A stretch of DNA of 64,000 nucleotides from NCBI RefSeq assembly GCF_003945595.2, contig NW_024104096.1, positions 3,467,501 through 3,531,500 of the forward strand, given 5' to 3'. The notes under the pieces were generated by a model. It worked only from the letters and a program-made list of their open reading frames with translations, did not search any database and had not been told where the DNA came from. This stretch comes from Pipra filicauda (Eukaryota; Chordata; Aves; Passeriformes; Pipridae). Within the stretch, counting starts at the first letter, position 1, and every line of letters starts with the position of its first letter. Of this stretch, positions 1-52,800 are shown piece by piece. Made by a program: the position numbers and the translations under genes.

Positions 1-41189
<41,189 letters not shown>

Positions 41190-42417
41190 ACACTTGCCAC
41201 ATAAGTATTGTTTTCTGTAACATAAAATGCCTTTTTTTGGAAACAGAAGAGATATATGAACAGCAAAAGGTGCTGTATACATGAACTTAAGATTAGCTTA
41301 TGCTAATGCCCCATTCTAAGGGTATGAATTATAAGATAATGCATTTCAAATGTCTTTGGAACACATTTGATATCAAACACCTCAAATTTGCTGTCAACAG
41401 TAGACAGTTCTTATCATTTAAATTTTTTTTGTTTGCTTTTCAAGATTCTCTTAGTGAATTCTGTACTCCCAGAAGCACATTTCAGTTATGCACTATATAT
41501 TCCAGTAGTTCCCATGTGATGATATAAAACATGGACCTCACTTGAAGCTTGCCTTGAGAGTTTAAGGACACTGTTGGTTACTTGGCAGTTTTTTAGGGAC
41601 AAATCACTGATATAGAAACATTCAACTTTCCAACAGGATTTTAGCTGGCTGTTCTAAAACCATGCAGAAATGATGGTGTGGGGCTTTTGATTAAAAGGGG
41701 GGAGGTGGGGCAGCAGAACAGTTGTAAACTGAGGATTAAAATTCCATGTCTGAACTGATATTGGGGTTTTTTTTTGCTTTTGATTTTTGCCTGGCAACAG
41801 TACTTTAACAAAAACTGGAGCTGTCTCTGTCACTCTGTAGGTAGGCATTCCAGAACTCTTGTACTGTACTGAAATGTTTTGCAGAGGATGTTAGTGGCAC
41901 ACTGTTGACACCTTAGGCCTTATGGCTGGAGACCTTAAATCATGGGACTCTTTCCTTGCTCAATTCAGCAATATATTGAGCTGAAACATCCTGGTTCTCT
42001 CAAGCTGGTTCTCTCGAGGACCAGAAAATGCCACATGCTGGCTCTTTCTTTTTGAAAACCAAATGAGCACATGCAGTTATTCTTATTTCCCTCTTCTCTC
42101 CATCTGATGTTATTCCAGCTGCTCAAGGTGGAAATTAAAAGATAAAGATTCTTGATTAAACAAGACCTTTAGCCTCACTGCCCTTGTTTTCAGCAATGCA
42201 TAAGCTTTTTGAATCCTGAGCTCTGCAGGGTCCACGAAACTCTATTTAGGTAGTCTGATGGTCCCAGCAAATGGTGGTTCCTAATGCTACACATACCTCA
42301 TTATTTTTACTGCTTTTGGAGTTTGGAGGCTGAAAATCTTTTTTCAAGTTCTAGTAATAGTGAATTGAACAAAGTGCTACTGCATCTTTTAAAAAAAATC
42401 CCAAACAAAATGACAAG

Positions 42418-42423
42418 AATAAA
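42418..42423 (+). promoter_or_regulatory. Possible proximal poly(A) signal, VCL
   Basis: AATAAA inside the 3' UTR, about 1.2 kb after the stop. No clear GT-rich downstream element; probably weak or unused. Confidence 0.35.
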
Positions 42424-42492
42424 ACCTCCGAGTTCCCCCTCACTAAAATAGACCTGTGATGCTTTTATCCTTCCATAATTTAACATGCCTTC

Positions 42493-42510
42493 ATATATAT
42501 ATATATATAT
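42493..42510. repeat. (AT)9 microsatellite in the VCL 3' UTR
   Basis: Nine AT units, followed by gtgcatacac. It is likely to vary in length between individuals. Confidence 0.9.
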
Positions 42511-43597
42511 GTGCATACACATTGATTTAATTGCCTCGTAGTCTCTTTTGGCATTTGACAGAAAAGAAAACTTGTTTTTTATACTTGCAAGGAATACTTG
42601 CAGACTTCTGCCCAAATCAGCCGTGACATCATAATACCCTTTTAATTTGCTGCAAATTGTTGCATGATCAAACCACCTTGAATAGAAGTGTCCTTGTGCA
42701 AAAACTGCTCAGTCTTAACAGTTCAAAGGAAGAGACACAGCACAGTCAACTGTCCTTTACCTCTCTGCAACAGTTATTCTACACTTGGATTTTCTCCCCT
42801 CCACCCCCTTTCATTGCACTGTTATCTAAAAAGGGAAGTTAAACTGTTGATAGTACATCTGCCTCAAAGTGACCTCAGCAAGAGAAGGCACATGTTCGTC
42901 TTTAATTTGCTCCTTGTGTCTGGGTATTATGAAATATGTGGTACTTAGGATCTTTCCTTAGTGTTCTCTTCCTGCAGTTACCTGCAATGGGAAGAGGAGG
43001 GAAGGGGTGCCAGAGCCTTAACCTGGATGCATTTGGTTGGTTTATACCAGATCTTTAACGTAATTTTAATGTAGTAATTTCTATTTAATAGTAAATAACA
43101 CTGAGTAAGTAGGGATTATTTTAAAGGGATTTTCTAAATAGTCTTCCTGTATTGCTTCTCTATGCTTCTCACATCCCCCTGTCCCAGTTCAGGCTTCTCT
43201 GTGAGATTTTTTATTTTAGCATCACTGTTTAGTTGCTTGACTGATATTAATGCAATATTACTAATGCCTTTAATACATAATTGTTTATGCCAAAGATCAC
43301 TTTTTGTTTATTGATGAATGTTTGCAGGAGAGTTATGAATCATGGTTGCCTTTGATATTCTTCTAGAATGTTTGCTCTAAGTTCTCGAACTGTTTTGTAG
43401 AAGCTGAGATACTTGTCCACCTTATGCAATTACTGCATTTTTGAAAACTATTGGTCTGCAGACCCAAAGTGCAGCAAAAATTTGAACAAGACCATGAATG
43501 TCACTTGGAAATGTTTTACCACTATAAAACTTTGTTTATAAACCAAAATGTATTGTATAGTCTAATGTTTTCAACCTTTCTTTGGTTCTGTTAAAAC

Positions 43598-43603
43598 AAT
43601 AAA
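43598..43603 (+). promoter_or_regulatory. VCL: VCL poly(A) signal
   Basis: AATAAA in the context acaataaaaatgcc, with a GT-bearing stretch (tgcgggtgtt) about 25 nt downstream. It is the last convincing + strand signal before the neighbouring convergent gene. Confidence 0.75.
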
Positions 43604-43620
43604 AATGCCTTTGTACAAAT

Positions 43621-45766
43621 GTCAGCTTGCGGGTGTTAATGATAATGGAGCAGTGGATAATGCTGTAACAAGAAGAGCAGCAAAAAACTAAAGCAGCAGA
43701 AATACTAAAGCAAAAGACCATTTGTTTCTCCATGTTCTGAACAGAAAAAAAGTGCAAAGTTTCTCAAGCAGGAAAAGATTAAATGAAGTTTTTCTGTCCT
43801 TTGTGCCTGTCAAACTAGTAATTAAAGACTTTACTGGAAGCTGTGTTCAGTGGGAGAAAACAGGAGTTTTTCCAGGGCCTGACAGTCATCTGTTCTATTA
43901 GACCCAAACAAGGTTCTGAAACCTTGCAACGGGGTTTGCCTGATCCTGTCAGTAAGGGAAGAACTGCTGTTCTGCTCAGCATCTTGTTAATCTGAATTTT
44001 ACTTCTTAAACTGAATGCAAGGGTGATTAGCATGGAACCACTGTCCTATTTCCTTCAGTCCTTCACCATAGGAACTTCTCAAACACTTGCTCTTGCTAAA
44101 AATTTCTACCAGCACACATAATGTTCTGACTTTGTGGAACCAATGTTTATTGGTGCCGTAGGACCAAATGTACCCCCATAGTGCCAGGAGGCACCTGGGG
44201 TTTAGTGATAATTGGTAAAATTCAGAGTTTTATACTGTTCACACAGTTCTCTCCATATCTGAGAGAAGATGAGAACCCGACAGACAGCCACCTTTGTCAG
44301 CATTCCCAGTGCTGGACATGTAGAGAAGGGGAGATCAAAACTTGGCAGTATAATTCCTGACTAACGACATCCTCTGATTCCCCAAGCTGTACTCTTGATA
44401 CAGGTGCTGGTGCAGGTTTTTTTTAACAGGAGAACAGGTAAACAGTTTCTCTTGTGCAGAGTCTGCAGCTGAATTTCCTGTGTTTGGAGAAAGGGGCAGG
44501 AAGTAGCACACCTTCACCAAAAGGAATCAACCTCACACAACAGACACTAGTTCTCTGACAAAATACAGCTCTGTGCTCAGGCTGCTTTCCTACCAGGTGG
44601 GTACAATTCCTGTTGACACCGAGTTCTGGAGGTGAGCTGGGAAGTATGGATCAGAGCCTTCCCACAGACAGCAGCTCTTGGGTGTGCTTCCCTGGTGCCC
44701 GAGTTACAGTGGCTGGCCAGGCTTGTTCTGTAACGTGCTGGAGGGCAGAGCTGGTGTCCAGGCTCGCCAGTCCTGATACCACCTTATGTTCTGTACCAGC
44801 AAGGGAGTCAGTTCCCAAAGGAGATGGTGCAAGTGTTTCCAGGCTGCTAATGCAGAGGAGCAGCTCCAGGTACTCAAAGTTGGGCTTGGGACATTACCAG
44901 TTACCTCTCAAGACAAGATTTCTTGTACAGTTACAGTAACTGAAGGATATAATTTGCTGAAACATGGAGCAGAACTGTAGGATGAGTAATGAATTCATGG
45001 ATGTTTCTCCAGCTGAAAAAAGGCAGACTATAAGGTTGGTAGCTTTTAATAACCAGTGTTGTGTCTACAAAAATGCAAGGCTTTCTTATTGTAAGTGCTG
45101 GTTCTTCATAGTGCTGTTTTATCTACTGTAATTTCAGAAATTCAGAATGGTTGTTTATGGCCGAGTTTACTGTAATGATATGATGCTAATTTCTTACTGA
45201 CTTGCTGCCAGTGTTCAGACAGGTTTCCCCTCCGTTTCCCAGGCTGATCATTTTTTGTCCCAGTGTTTGAAATTCTGACTACTGAATTACTTTAGTTCCT
45301 GCTCTTCATCTGAAGCAAAGTTAGCACCTATTCACCAATTTCTGAGCCAAACAGATCAGGGAAACAAAGGCTCTCCAGTATCCCATCCTTCTTTAATTCT
45401 GAATTCAGCCCCCTGTGTACTGACCAAATGCATGGTTTGGAACCTGATGGGTACTGTGGAGCTTGTTTTGGTTTAAAGTGATAACAAGCTTTTGTTGGTG
45501 TGTAATGAGAAGTTCAGTCAGCTTTGCATCCTCACTGTTGAGTCTTTGAAGTGTCATAAACAAACAGCTGCCCTCCCTTTAGAAATAAAAAATACAAAAG
45601 GGACCTTACCTGCTATGCTTCTAAACAGCCTTTTATAAACTCTAAGTAGCTGCACAGTGATCAAGTTCAGTAAAGATGCAGCAAATAGTCATTTTTAATT
45701 GTGTATCAGATGCCTCCTGCCTAAGGGCATTGTGAACCATTTACCTCAGCATGAATATTTCACAAG
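43621..45766. other. Intergenic region between convergent VCL and AP3M1
   Basis: About 2.1 kb with no recognised gene or repeat family. GC content rises somewhat at 44600-44880, where chance reading frames appear. Both flanking genes end here. Confidence 0.7.
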
Positions 45767-46704
45767 ATGAGACATTTGCAGTAGAGTTCCCTTTATTTCA
45801 TAACATTAAAGCACACAACCATTAAATACACTTGACACTTCTATTGTGCTGTCTAAAAAGCTACGCTCCAAGGTACACACCACACAGATCTGGTGGCATC
45901 CGCTTCAAACAAGTGGAACATCTAAGTCAAAGCAAAGGCTTCACATAAAAAATAGATCTTACTCTCTGCAACTGTATTCTTAAAAAAAATTATGGAGATG
46001 ATGAGACTGAATGGAAAGAAAGTGGATTACCGAAGCAACAATCACCTCCCAGATTTAATGCAGGATGTTATTTTTATCAGCTCATCTGCAGATGGCAGAA
46101 ATGAAAGCTGATTAAGGCAAATGCTTCTTAAGAAAGGCAATTTCTTGTAAACAACACAGAAATTATTTTTTACCTCATCAGAAGCTTTCTCAGGAGTGAC
46201 ATTTGCTATGTCCTAGGGGTCCCCTGCCCCTCTCACTGCTGCTCTCTATTTCTGAAATGATTACAGGCTCCTTTGTGGAATGCCAGCTTGCAGCTGGCTG
46301 TGAGAGTAACTGAGCTTTCTTTGCAGGTGCCTGCAGCAGCAAAACATGCCACCAGACTTTTCCAGTGGCCTCTCTGGCCTTCATAATGTGCTTGACCTCT
46401 GGGCTTTGGTATCTGACTGGCAGTGTAGGGTTTGTGACATTTTATGGGTTGCCTATATCAAACTATTCACCAGCACAACAAATCAGTAAAAAAAGAGTGA
46501 AAGTGTATTAGAAAAAAAGTACCTTATTTTAAAGCCATATTAAGAAAACCTAAGCTATGCTTTCATTTTAAGAGCTGCTGTGCACAAATGCTTTGATCCC
46601 AAACTAATCAGTGTCTATTAATTAATTGGCACCTAATTAATAGCAACATAAGTCACTAAGCAGTCAAGTTTTTTTTAAGGGGAATTTCCTCTTAGATTAT
46701 CTTC
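45767..46704 (-). other. AP3M1: AP3M1 3' untranslated region
   Basis: About 0.94 kb on the - strand from the stop codon to just past the AATAAA at 45792-45797. The end is an estimate. No repeat recognised in it. Confidence 0.7.
45792..45797 (-). promoter_or_regulatory. AP3M1: AP3M1 poly(A) signal
   Basis: TTTATT on the + strand, AATAAA on the - strand. It is the first canonical signal I found downstream of the stop. Cleavage is expected near 45767-45780. Confidence 0.65.
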
Positions 46705-46805
46705 TCATGTCCTGACTTGGAATTTTCCTGCTTTTGTAATATATTTGACACCTTTAAAAGGCTTGTATTTTTCTCCATACATGTCTAGGCGATTCACTTT
46801 CAGTC
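46705..46805 (-). CDS. AP3M1: AP3M1 last coding exon
   Basis: 101 nt including TGA, residues 386-418: (G)LKVNRLDMYGEKYKPFKG to GKFQVRT. It is the end of the mu homology domain. The acceptor on the - strand is tttttccag. Confidence 0.97.
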
Positions 46806-49800
46806 CTGGAAAAAAGCCAAAGAAAGTACAAAGTTAAAAGCAGAATGCTTGGAATAATGTCAGTCTGTTTAAAAGTCCAGCTTTCTTGAAGCACGCTAGG
46901 ATGGGTTAGGAAGCTAATTTTCCTTTCTTTCACAAGTTCATCTGGTTTGAAATAGCAGATGAGACCGTTCTTGTCACCTAATCATAGCTGTTTTGGCAGG
47001 GCAACAACTTCCTTCTCTTCTCCTCCATGAGCCAACATCCTCCTTCCAGGAGATGAACAACTGAACTGAGTCTATCCTCCTCCTTGTACACTGCACTCAT
47101 TTCCAATCATGAACATGAAGCAAAGGACAAGTTTCAGAATTCTGTTCACTCCAATTCGTAATTAAAAGAACAGCAATCCCCCTGCTGTTAACTGAGGAAG
47201 GCCAGTAGCTATTAACTACCTACCACTTCAGGTGTTCCCTGTTTTCTCACAGGTCCATCATATCTGGTGTCCAGCCACTGGATCAGCTGTATTTTTCTAG
47301 ACTAAAACTAGTTTAAGAGGAAACTGTAGGATTCTCTTCTTACATAAGAACTAACTGTTATTTACTCAAAGTAGTCTAGGAAGCAAAAGGACCATGGCCT
47401 GGTACCTGTCCTTCAGTCATCCTCCTCCTCTCCAAATGTGTCTCCACACTGTGAGAGTCTTGCTCCTGCAAAGCTTCCTTGCAGAACCATTTTACACATG
47501 GACAACTCATATGATTTAAGTGTTTGCAGACTGAGACCTTGTCTGCTTTACATTTAGTTTTGCATTTACCTTATACGCTTCATTCTGATTTTACTTGCCG
47601 ATTGTTTTAAAGATGAAAAACTAACCAGCTCCAGAAGGAAAGAATAAAAAGGGCATTCTTCAAAATTAATGGAGTTTTATGACCATTAGAAATGGCTTTA
47701 GTGTAGTGCAAGACTAAAATGAGCCAAGGGCAGCATGCTGAAGCATCATCCATCGATCTTCAGTAAAAGGACACATTGGCATGTTTAAAGCACCCATCGA
47801 CAAAGAAAAAGCCATTCTTCTGTACACTTCTCAAGCCTTTCTTGAGCAGAACAGCTGGGAATTCACAATTCCCAGCAAGGGAGTCATCCAGCAAGGGTAA
47901 CTGTCAAGTTTGGGTAAATCAGACTTTATCATTTTGGACCAAGCAGACTTCAGATCAACATCTCCAAATAAAAGACTGACAGTTCCCACTTCATTTCCTA
48001 CTACTACCTGTTCTGTCAGCACCAATTTCACGTAACACCCACCCACTCACCTGAAATTGCAAGCTGTTGTATCTTAAACTGGATGTTTAAACTTGGATTC
48101 TCCTCTGGCTTGGGTGCTCCAGACTGCAGGTTCACTATGCCTTTCAGGTTTGGTAGCTTCTGAGGGGTAATTTTGCCCACGTCCCACGTTAACACCTTGT
48201 CAGGAAGCAAAGAACAGAGGCTTTCTAGGAAACAACCTCTGAGGTTAAATTCATATCCAGCTTTTAGTTTGCAGGCTGGGTACAGAAAGTAGCCTGGCAG
48301 CCCTGAGAATTATCCTGCTGGCTGTGAGATGGTGTGGTTGGGGCTCCCAAAGGTATAGGGTCTTTTTTTTCCAGGTTTTTTTTTGCCCTGTTCCTTAGTG
48401 GGTCTTTGCACTGAGTGCATCGTGTTCCCTGAGCAATGATGATTGATCCTGATGTCAGTCTGGATCAGCTGGATCCACGAAGCAAGGACAGTAACCAGCA
48501 AAAAGTCACAGGAACTTAAACAAGAGAATGAAGAGAGTGGGAGCAAGACGCTTGGCCAAATGAGATGTCTAAGCTAGAGTAACTTTCCTAAGGATCACTT
48601 GTTCCCCATTGATTCTTACACTTCAGAGAAATGTGCAACCAAATAGGTCCTTTACTCACCTACAAGAGGTGGTTTGTTTGCTCTTACCATAAACTGAAAA
48701 CTGATAAATGCAGAAAAACCTCAGTTCTCCTCACTTCTACACACTTTTGCAGTAACAATCCACCTAGTTATCCCCACTCTTGATAAAAACACAGTATAAT
48801 TTATTTCTGCAGAGAGGAAAGCAGACTTCAGGGGTTTTTAGGTGTCTTTCTTCTAAAAAGGTCAAGGTCTATTGTTTTTGAAGCAGAATGTTACTTGGAG
48901 AGCTTTCACTTAAAATTCTAATCAATTGCTGAGGGCGGCAGAAAGCTCAGAGCAGGGTCTGAGAGGCAGCAGAATGGTTTGGCTCAGACTGCACTTCAGC
49001 AAAATGGCTCCTGGGTACTAAAAGGCTTCAGGAGCTTTAGGAAATTTAGGTTTCAAATTCCAACTCAGAGGAAGGAAAGCAGGAGCCCAAGATATGTTTT
49101 TTCAGACATTTTGTCTTCCTTACTGTGTGTCTTCAGGCATACCTTTTGGAAGAGATTTTTTTCTCATCTCCTGCTCCCTGTTTTTCTGGATACCTATTTT
49201 CAAGGCTACTGCATTTTCTCCAGATAAATATGTTTTCAAGACCATAGATTGCAAAATATATCATGGCTGAAACTACCAAAAAATGCTGCTGCATCCACTA
49301 AGGAAAAGTATTGGGGGGTGAAAGAGTAGGGGAAAAGAGAGGAAGGGAAGGAAAAGGATATTGACCAAGTCAGAAATCACAACTGTTGTGTATCTAAGTT
49401 TGAAAAATTAAATTTTAAAGATGAATTTTTAATTCATAAACATATGCTGAACAGAAAGTTTTTTGCTAAGAACACTGCTCCAGTGTTCTGCAACATGGGT
49501 GACTTGTTCCAATGCAATCTTTGATTTTTAAATAAATATAAACTTAAGACTTACCTTAGTAACTGGGTCAAAAGTATAGCTGCCTTGTGTAGCACTGAGG
49601 CTCATATTAAGTACAGCCTTTGGCATGTGAACTGTCATGACAACTCCTTCTACTGTTTTCCCCATATTCTGTTTTGGTCCAATAGTAACATCAAATCTTC
49701 CCGAAGAACTATTTTCCTTAAAACTGATCATGTGTTTCACATATACAGGAATTGCCACCAAGCTGAAAAGACAAAACAGTAGGTGAATGCATCCTGGCTA

Positions 49801-52800
49801 CTTCTCTGCTTGAGAAGAAAAAGTTCTTTCTCATAAATAGTTCTTGTTTTTCTGGCAAGAATTTAAGTTAGAACCGGCTTGTTTCAAAAGTGAAAAGTGA
49901 TACTTTGCTCTTCAGCATCATTGCTGAAGTGATTTTATTAGCAGACAGTCGCAGGAAAAAAAGTTTATTTTCTTCCAAATAACTTGTCCTATTCTCTCTT
50001 CCTTCATCTGTTTACTTTTTTAAAGTAATCTCACTGAGCCAAATCTCAGAAGAGCCACCAGTCAAATCAGGCTTTAGTTTGCAAATACCTGCAGTTTAGA
50101 CTTTTTTGCTTTATTCTCTCCATGAAGGTCAGAGTCCTCTGTACACAGAGACTTACCCACAAAGCATCTAGCACCAACAATGACTACTAGCCCTGTATTA
50201 CTGTCATGTGTGATTTATTTCACTGAAAAAGGATTGCTGAGTATCCTCAATTCACTGAAAAATGGTTTCCTTCTTTTAGTGGGGACAGAGGCAACAGATG
50301 AGACAAAACCTGAGCACATGTATTTTAGAACAATGCAAATCCCCCCCTTAACAAGGAGAAATCTGCAGTTACTCAGATGGAAAGCAGTAGATGGTGTGTC
50401 TGGAGAACCAGTGTGTCTAAATGGAAACGTACTTCTGTGAACTGACACGGTAGGAGATCAACCTGAAATTCCCATCGGGAGGAATAAATGAAAGGACTCT
50501 CTCAGACTCCCAGCGTTTGAAGCGGATACACGGATGGAAGCTGACATCATCCAGCAGCCGTGGGTTCTGGAAGTAGTGGCAAAATGGTAAGTGAAATCTC
50601 ATCAAGTATGAGCAGTTTGAACTAGCTACTGAACTCTAGACAATTCCTATTTCTTAGACTCTAAGTACCTTTCCTACCCATTATCGGAGACACGTTACTG
50701 AGCTAGATGGATTTCTGATCTGACCTGGTACAGCAGCTCCTGTGAGTGTATTTTATGTACAGACAAAAGCCATTCCGACTACTGAGCAATGCAGCTTCTA
50801 CAACATAATGCAAAACTTGTTATTTTTCACATGTATAACACATGAAGTAGCAATTGTGCTCTTAAAATTGTTGAACTCTGATTATTATGAAAAATAAATC
50901 CCGAGCAATTAACATTCCCAAATATAGGCTGAATTTACCATGAAAGACAGAGAAAGATCTGGCATTCCTGAGAGCTTAATACACGAATCAATAACACCTT
51001 GGATTTCTGCAAAGACTGTGGAACCTGCAGGAGAAAAAACAGACACCTGACTTAACATCATTATGAAGGGCCTTAACAGACATGGTGAAGTGCAGCTGGA
51101 GGGCACAGATGACATTTGCACAACGCTCAAGAACCTGCCAAGCCCAGCTAGGGAAGGTCATTCCAGTTACCTGTGTCCCGGGCAGCTTGCTAAAATACAT
51201 GAGCCAGAGCAAATAGCTTGGCCCAAATCAGCTCATTATACTTGTGCCAGCTGTTATACAGGACTTGTACTGGATGTGCTTCAACTGGTTGCCAGCAAAA
51301 AGCAAATAAGAATTTCAGAACACATGAGCTCTGAATCTTCTTTTCTTTCATCCCTGTCCCTGGTCTCCAGAAAACTAGCAGGTGGTGTTGTGGTGCAGGG
51401 AAGTTGAAGCACATCAAAACAACCAATGTCAAAAAGCAGTAAGTTTGTGCTATAAAGCTCCAGCTAACCTTGGCTTTCACAAGTAAGGTTTGTTTAACAG
51501 CAAGATTACGTATTTGTCTTGATATTAAATAGATCTATAGCAAAAAAACCCCAAAACCCAAAGCAAGAATACCAAGCATCTTACCCAGGAAATGCTCATT
51601 TCCTTAAATACCGTGTAAGAACAGAAAGGCATAAGCAGGACTCTGGACTAATTAATTAGCCCCACAAGCAAAGGTAATTTTAGAAGACAGATAGAAACTA
51701 CTGCTCATCTAGTCAAGGGGAAGGAGAAACAGTGGCTTTATATTTGGTTTGAAAAGAAGGGATCCTGTTTCAGGTTAAAGCAGTTAACCATATCCCTATG
51801 AAACAAGATACCATCCCTATTCAGGGGAACCACCTTATCTACTTCTTAGTCCCAGTCAAGGTTAGGAAGAAAGACTCTTGCATTGCTAGTCCCCAAGGGA
51901 TCAGAGCAGAAAACAGTAGCTATGACTGCTGCAGCAGATCCTCAGTAGGAAATTTAAACACTCTGTGGACATTGGTTTGGCTTGGAATACACATGGAAAC
52001 ACACCATGGTCTTGATTGTACCTTCTCAGACTTAGCTCTCATGCTACTCTTGGGAATCCTAATGAGCTGGGAGAGTAACACAGTCATCAGTGTGTTTTGA
52101 CTGTGAGGGACATCTTCTTTTAGCTTCAAGATGGTGAGAGTAAGAGCTGCACAATAACTATTTGTGACTATCCATTCAGTGGTGGCCAAAGCATTAAGTG
52201 GTGTATGGAACCAAAACATCATTGACTACTGCTACAACAGCAGCACTGAATGAAGAAATCAGAGATTTGCTCCCTGCTCCATTAACACCACAAACTGGTG
52301 TCCTGCAGTCTTCAACACTGCTAACTGATGGCCCCAATACTGAACAAAACAGCAGGTTCCTGCCCACAGCATTACAGTTTTCTCTTTGCATCAGTTTTTT
52401 CTACTTCTTGGCACACAAGTTATCCAGTTCCTCCTTAAAGTTAAATCTCAGAAGAAAGACCTTTGTATTTGAAGATGATATGTTTCATTTACAGAAAAGG
52501 AGTATTATTATGCTTCATAATATCTGGCTCTAGTTTATATATAAAGCAAACAACACTGTCCAGCTATTTTGCACCAAGTTTATCTTGCTAGCAGAAGAAA
52601 GCTAAAGAAAGCTTTTGTCTTGCTCATTTGAGGGCCTACAAGGACTGCAGTACATTGTTGGCAGGAACAATAGGAGATAATTTTGTCATCACATTTGAAA
52701 CTGCAACTACTTATTTTCCATTTATATCTGTTATGAGATAATCAATATAAAACCAGAAAACATCCAAGTACAGAATATTTCTTGTAAGTGTTCTTGAAGC

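Larger units (their letters stand above)
41190..43620 (+). other. VCL: VCL 3' untranslated region
   Basis: About 2.4 kb from the stop to just past a canonical AATAAA. It contains an (AT)9 repeat, a 14-bp tandem duplication (41991-42018) and an internal AATAAA at 42418 that could give a shorter 3' end. The end point is estimated from the signal, not observed. Confidence 0.75.

Noticed and set aside
44613..44939. 108-codon open frame in the intergenic region
   Set aside because: No recognisable domain, skewed Ser/Arg content, no promoter or splice context.
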